Origin: Berberis thunbergii
Lineage: Eukaryota > Streptophyta > Magnoliopsida > Ranunculales > Berberidaceae
Assembly: GCA_003290165.1 (NCBI GenBank)
Contig: QNQO01001825.1
Span: forward strand, 1-64,000
Direction: 5' to 3'
DNA length: 64,000 nucleotides
Shown here: one piece after another, positions 58,631-64,000 of the stretch
Position numbering within the stretch: the stretch's first letter is position 1
How the letters are laid out: every line of letters starts with the position of its first letter
Made by a program: the position numbers and the translations under genes
The notes under the pieces: generated by a model
The model's input: the letters and a program-made list of their open reading frames with translations, nothing else
Databases searched by the model: none
Told to the model about the DNA's origin: nothing

Positions 58631-61600
58631 TGTCACGCCCCGATTTTCGAAGAAAACGAAGATCCCAAAATCCACGTAGGATTATCCGTTTCCCCAAAAC
58701 TCGGGACGTGAAAATTCAATAACAAATAGCAGCAACAACTAAAAGATGATGAAATTACTGAAACAATTAAAACTCTAACCCGGAAAGACTCTGTCATTGC
58801 TAGCCCACTAATGAACTCCGGTAACGCTGCTCAAAAGTTTCTAAATCTGAAAGGCTAATCGGCTACTTTCCCAAAGGAATGTACCCAAGAAGCAAAAGCT
58901 CACTTGGGTCAGCAATAAAGCTGGTGTGAGAAATCTTCATCCCAAAATCAATAAATCCGCACATGACAACATCAAAATAAACAAAACAATAAACAACCAC
59001 ACCAACAAGTAGTTCCTCAATGAGGCAAAGGTGTTATCATCCTAACTATAGAAATTGACTATGGCAAGTCTGACATGCAGAAATATGAGTAGACTTGCCA
59101 TCCTGCATGAAAATGTGAGAAGCAACCGGATAATATTTCTAAGTTATCAGTCCTCACAAATGTGATTTATTTTCAAACAATGATACAATTCATAGTCATA
59201 TTAGACTATTATTGAAATATTAACAAAACACATTTTCTACCTTTAGGAAGACATGTAGTTCTCATTCAATGGTTGAATGAGCATTTAGTTTCTTCCTTTA
59301 AGGTAATCATGCACATACACAAAAAAGAAATCTCGCTTCTTCCTTTAAAGAAATCTCCCTTGCCTTCGAAACCACTCGGAGCGTACATGTTCCAAGTGGG
59401 GTGGCACCTCAAGGAACGTGTCATCTCACCCGAAGTTCGATCCATGGCAAGCATTTCCTAAATCTACACGTACAACCAAACTCACATGGAACGGTGCACC
59501 GATATGCAAGCAAGTCTGTATACCCAAAATCATATCACACGTATACAAGCAAGTCTGTATACAAAAATTTTCTTTTTTTTTCACATTTTTTTTTCTTCGG
59601 AGTTGTGGAAAAGAGCATAAAAAATATCAACTAAAACTCAAAACTCTTTTATGGTGACACTTTGTCAACCATAAATAAATCAACCACAGTATCCACCATT
59701 CTTTTGGGGAACAAATAACAGTTTCATAATTACTTAGCCTCAAGTTATACACTTCACAACATCACGCATAAGGCACTTATATTACACATCAAACGAAACG
59801 CACACTTAAAATGCGTTTGAAATAACCATACACATATTATCATAAAAACGATTAAACTTTATTAATAAACAATAGACAATAAAGTTATATACATTACAGT
59901 ATGACTAATCATCAAGCGAATTGGCAATCCCACTAAGCAGAAACAAGAAATTCAATTCATAAACGATTTATGCAACTAGCCTATGGAAAATAAATCATTT
60001 CAATTAAGAAAATTTTCAGTTTTGGCTGAAATCCACCAATTCTTTTCAACTTAATCAAAACCCACTGTTTATCATCCAAAATGGGGCAAACCCCACCAAT
60101 TCTTTTCAACTTTCAATCAAACCCATGTTTATCTTTCCGTTTGGGGCAGACCACACTTAACCAAAAGCAAAGGTGAAACATTTAGATCAAACCTGTAATC
60201 GAAACATTTAAAATTTAAAATTTAAAATTTGAGAAAAGTCACTACATGAATAATCACTGACCAATAAATCGGATTAAATCAAACCGAATGACTCCAATGA
60301 AAGCCCTAGTAAATTGCAATCTTTAGAAATATGAACTCTATCGCATCACCTAAAGTGTCGAAGTCACCCAAATCACTCATAAAAATATTGTAAACTCAAA
60401 AACAATATACATACATATAATCATGTGAGAAGAGAAAGCAGGATAATGGAAAAGCAGGATAATGGACATGGTAAACGAATATCACATTAGCTTTCATTAG
60501 TGATGCACCAACTGTTTGCTTCACTACCAACACCATGATTGAAAAGCAAAATCTAAGGTCTAAATCACCAAAGGATAAGTTTTGCAGCTCAAGTTACAGA
60601 AGCCAATTTTTTTTTTTTTTGAATTATTCAAGAACAAATAATCATGCTGCATATTGGAAGACCCACAAGATTCTTTCAATTTTCAATGAATGACTTCTGC
60701 TGAAATGGTGTTCTTACGTATATGAAGAACCCACATCAGTATTACCGAACACGCTTGCCACTAGTGTTTTAACAACATAAATAAATAACTAGACTCTTAT
60801 CTATTACAGAGAAGACATAATCAATCAATTCTTCCTCTTCTTTCTTGCAATGTAATTGAACCAAATCAATACAACGCGACCTCACGAATAATAGACAGTT
60901 GATTGCAAAATTACTTAGATTTCGATAATCGAATCTGAATCTAAACAAAACCCATACACAATAAAATCAAAGAAGTTTGGGAAAGAAAACTCACAGGTCA
61001 GTAGCACACAGCCCTCGGCACACAAGATTTCTCTCTCATCGCAGCAATCATCTCGCCTGACCACCACCACATCGCCAGCAACCTAGCCATCTCGTTCTTC
61101 TTATTTCCTTTTTCTTCTTTGACATCATCTTCTTTCCCTTCTTTGCTTCTCACATTCTGCACAACACGATCATTATCATTCAGCAACATCATCAGTTCCT
61201 TTAAATCTCCCTCATTTAGATCATTCACCCCTATAACCCACCAACAGAATCTACGCCAATCGCTGCACCATTCGTCCTTCGCAGCCCCGGCCACTTCTTC
61301 AATTCCTCTTCTCGCCAGTTTTATATCTCTCACAATCAACAAAACAACTCCTGCTTTCCATCAGCACCTCTTTCACTTCATCCGTGCAAATCATTGGCGT
61401 TTCGCCATGACTAGTTTTTGATCTGAATCTTCTCAACCAACATCTCGCCACTGCAACAACTTCACATCGCCTCCACCTATCAACAGCCATCTCGCCACAA
61501 CCAACCACTCTCATCTCCAACATCAACAAAGAGACCATTGTCTCTCCATCGATAGATATCGCTATTGCAAACAACCAAAAAAATCACCATGGTTACCGAT

Positions 61601-62245
61601 CGAATCTCTATCGAAATCTTCCTTTCCAGTCGCCTCTCTCAGTGTCAGCCGCCATCGAAGAAAGAAAATGAGGAAGAACAACTCTTCCTGTTGCACAAGA
61701 GAAGAAAGAAGGAAAGGTTTTTCTTTATATAGTGTGGGTGGCTATTCGCCCCCAATTAGAAAATGTTTAGATTGGCAAGTTAATGGAGGGTGTAGACAGA
61801 GGGGACGACCGTTGAAAACTTGGATGAAGACGGTGAATGAAGATATCATTGAGCTTGGATTAGGCGAGGAAATGTGGGAAGATCGCATTGCTTGGAGAAC
61901 CAAAATCCATGTAGCCGACCCCGAAAATCTCGGGAATGGGCTTGGATGATGATGATGAGTGTGGGTGGCTATTCGCACCTACTAAAATTTTGAGGGCACC
62001 CGCCCTTTAACTTCACAAAACAAAACCCTAATCATTATTTAAATAAAAGCCCAAAACCAAGCCCAAATACAATTGAGTAACAACCCATCAACATTAGGGT
62101 TTACAATTTTTTGGCTAAATACACACACACCTTATCCTATTTAGCCATGGCAAACAAAAATCTCTTTCCAAATAACTGAGATTACAATATATGCCACAAT
62201 TAATGAACAAGAAAATTTTTATATTTATTTAATTAGGCGGGTATT
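58631..62245. mobile_element. 3.6 kb TG..CA insertion (solo-LTR-like) in the CACTA element
   Basis: Begins TGTCACGCCCCGATTTTCG and ends GGCGGGTATTACA. ATAGC flanks both sides, the 5-bp duplication of LTR retrotransposons. No internal second copy of the start was seen, so it may be one very long LTR, as some chromoviruses have. A diverged inverted relative occupies 32.7-36.3 kb. Frames at 60998-61574 have no recognisable domain. Confidence 0.65.
61750..61958 (+). mobile_element. 5'-truncated RTE-type LINE (18-bp target duplication)
   Basis: Encodes the reverse-transcriptase C-terminal tail RGRPLKTWMKTVNEDI..DRIAWRTKIHVADPEN and ends in GATGATGATGATGA, the simple-repeat tail of RTE elements. 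GTGTGGGTGGCTATTCGC flanks it at 61732-61749 and 61959-61976. Only the last 209 bp were integrated, a typical LINE truncation. Confidence 0.92.
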
Positions 62246-62519
62246 ACAATAGCGTTTTTTAAATGTTGTCACAAACTAAACAATAACACTTTTTAAACGC
62301 TATTATAGGTTTAACCATATCATTTTTAAAACGCTATTACAAGATAAACAATAGCGTTTGAAAAACGCTATAAATGGTCTACTTACAATAGCGTTTCTAA
62401 CATGCTATAAATAACACTGTATCTATTATAGCTCCGGCAGACACAGTGTTTTCTAAAACGCTATGATATCCTACAATAGCGTTTTTGAAATGCTATGAAT
62501 AAGCATTTGTCGTGTAGTG

Positions 62520-64000
62520 TACCTTGTTGTTTGCAGCGTTGGTTAATTTTGGAGAGAGAAAGACCTAAGAAGATAAAGGTATTTTTCATTCGCTTAAATT
62601 CCGTCTTCTTCTATCTATCTTATGGAATTATCAATTTAATTAACTGCTCTCGGCGGTTAACCAAACCGTCGAGCAATTTCTAAGCACATGCACATTTTTG
62701 GAAACTAACATCTCCCACTTGTACGTGATTAACCAATCTATAAAATAACAAATCTCTCACTGCAACGTTCATACAGATAAATAGGCTGTGAATACTAAGA
62801 AATGTGACATTTAATGTCGTCTTACTTTCATCTTAGAATCCTTTGATTCCAGTTCGATTCTTTTCTAGAAATGCCCGTTTAGGCCAAATCATTAATGACC
62901 ATTAGCAACATTCTAAGATAACATTCATCAAACTCAAACCTCAAGAAACCAGTGGAAGTCATAAGGGTACAAATATGGGCCCTCTTAGCCTCAAGAGTTT
63001 CACATAACGAGGAAGAGAGATCAAAAATTAATACACTGTTACTCTTATGATCCTTACTTTGCACATGTGGTATGAAACACATGCTATGATATTTTCTCCT
63101 TTTCCATGGAGCACATGTTTCTCATTACAAATACCATACAGGTGATAGTTCAGATACTCTCAACATTTAACTTAAGTCCACCATTCTATTGTTTATTTTA
63201 TCACAAACCAAGATTTTCACCTGACATTAAGATGGATAAGATGAATCGTGGTGTTATTCATCTTCGGTCACAAATATTTTAAACATAGTGACCCCATCTT
63301 AATCCTTAATCAAGGCAACATTCGTTTAAGCTTGAACTCTCATACTGCTCAAAATGTCTCGTCTCTATAAATCATACATTCATAGAGGCGATTGCCTATG
63401 TGAGAGAGCCAATCAATCTGTCTGACATACATTTTATATCATGCACTAAGCATGTATCATGTTTGTATGCTTTCAACAAAAAAATATTGCAATATTAGGC
63501 ATCAATTGAAAAACAAACTTATTATTATTCCTCTGTGAACGTTACATTAAAGGAAAATACGCATTGATTGTTCAAAATTGATAATCATTAATTAATATCT
63601 ACGGACCCTAAAGACCTGATATGACCATCAAATACACCTTTGGGAATCGGTTTTGTAAATGGATATGCTATCATTCATGCATAGATGTATACTTCACATT
63701 CACTTCTTTCCGTGCAACCAAGTCTCTAACAAAATTGTATTTGGTATCTATATGTTAGGTCAAAGAGTGATACTTGGGATATTTTGTGAAAGCTATAGCT
63801 GTGTGGTTGTTACAATTCACTAAGATTATACTTGCAACATCTTTCTTAACTCCCAAGTGATTAAAAAATCTCTTAAGCCAACCGCCTCTTGTACTGCAGC
63901 TGATAACGCCACAAACTCAGCTTCCATTGTGGATAAGGCTACACATGTTTGTTTCTTACTTCTCCAAGAAATGGCACCATTATTCAGTAAGAAAGCATAA
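62520..64000 (-). mobile_element. Ty1-copia retrotransposon, decayed, running off the window
   Basis: 64000 to about 63600 (minus) encodes FLLNNGAISWRSKKQTCVAL, STMEAEFVALSAAVQEAVGL, and, after stops, the NFVRDLV region of copia RNase H. A purine tract AAGTGGGAGA (62711-62720, minus) precedes TGTTAG at 62710, as before many copia 3' LTRs. The LTR would continue to about 62530 (..GCTGCAAACAACA), next to the CACTA end. gag, integrase and RT lie beyond the window. Confidence 0.75.

Larger units (their letters stand above)
58440..62519. mobile_element. CACTA-like element, right end defined
   Basis: Subterminal AATAGCGTTT..AAACGCTATT palindromes occur at 58480-58630 and 62246-62500. The right end is ..AAGCATTTGTCGTGTAGTG (reverse complement CACTACACGACAAATGC). 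The left terminus was not found, so the start given is only where the subterminal motifs begin. The element is split by the 58631-62245 insertion. It is the same family as the end at 8040-8240. No transposase seen. Confidence 0.7.

Noticed and set aside
60998..61574. Minus-strand frames of 114 and 91 codons
   Set aside because: They lie inside the TG..CA insertion, have no domain, and look like leader or LTR sequence.
1..64000. CRISPR array or prokaryotic operons
   Set aside because: No regularly spaced short repeats with unique spacers, and the genes have introns; this is a plant nuclear sequence.

Overview
The window is nuclear DNA from a eudicot plant. Genes are AT-rich and carry introns with GT..AG borders. 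The families present are plant ones (TOPLESS, FCA, F-box/WD40, plant PWWP proteins), and most of the DNA is nested plant transposons. I cannot name the species from sequence alone.

Layout. 1-8.2 kb is a run of exon pieces from unrelated host genes, all on the minus strand: HIRA, TOPLESS, a DUF1338/FLO7-type enzyme, two unrecognised exons, and FCA. It ends at a CACTA-like transposon terminus near 8.23 kb. 8.7-10.7 kb holds a decayed plant-mobile-domain gene. 12.8-13.2 kb is a foldback structure directly upstream of the first intact gene, an RSL1D1-like ribosomal-L1-domain protein (13396-14670, +). An F-box/WD40 gene follows (16844-18483, +), intact except for an apparent 1-base frameshift inside the F-box. 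19.1-21.2 kb is a direct duplication with a Mutator-like element inserted between the copies. 21.3-22.1 kb is a truncated GDSL-lipase pseudogene.

22.75-31.25 kb is a two-exon PWWP-domain gene (-). Its roughly 6 kb intron has filled with transposons, including an hAT element with a perfect 8-bp target duplication. 32.5 kb has a tRNA-derived SINE with a perfect 14-bp target duplication. 33.56-35.86 kb is another hAT element with a perfect 8-bp duplication, inserted in a retroelement-like repeat. 38.18-38.58 kb is a BAP31-like ER membrane protein gene (-).

From 40.4 to 56.1 kb there is a nest of transposons. A PIF/Harbinger element (transposase +, Myb/SANT-like ORF1 -) was broken by an hAT-like insertion and by a TG..CA element, and that second insertion itself contains a complete 9.3 kb LTR retrotransposon (43293-52601). 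The retrotransposon resembles the Tat lineage. It encodes gag and protease on the minus strand and an intron-containing antisense ORF on the plus strand, carries an array of about 180-bp tandem repeats, and shows no reverse transcriptase or integrase. 57.4-58.0 kb has a second Harbinger transposase relic. 58.4-62.5 kb is a CACTA element holding a 3.6 kb TG..CA insertion, which in turn holds a 5'-truncated RTE LINE with an 18-bp target duplication. The window ends in a decayed Ty1-copia element (-).

The host genes show no functional link to each other. Only four look intact or nearly so (RSL1D1-like, F-box/WD40, PWWP, BAP31-like). The rest is transposon-derived or fragmentary.
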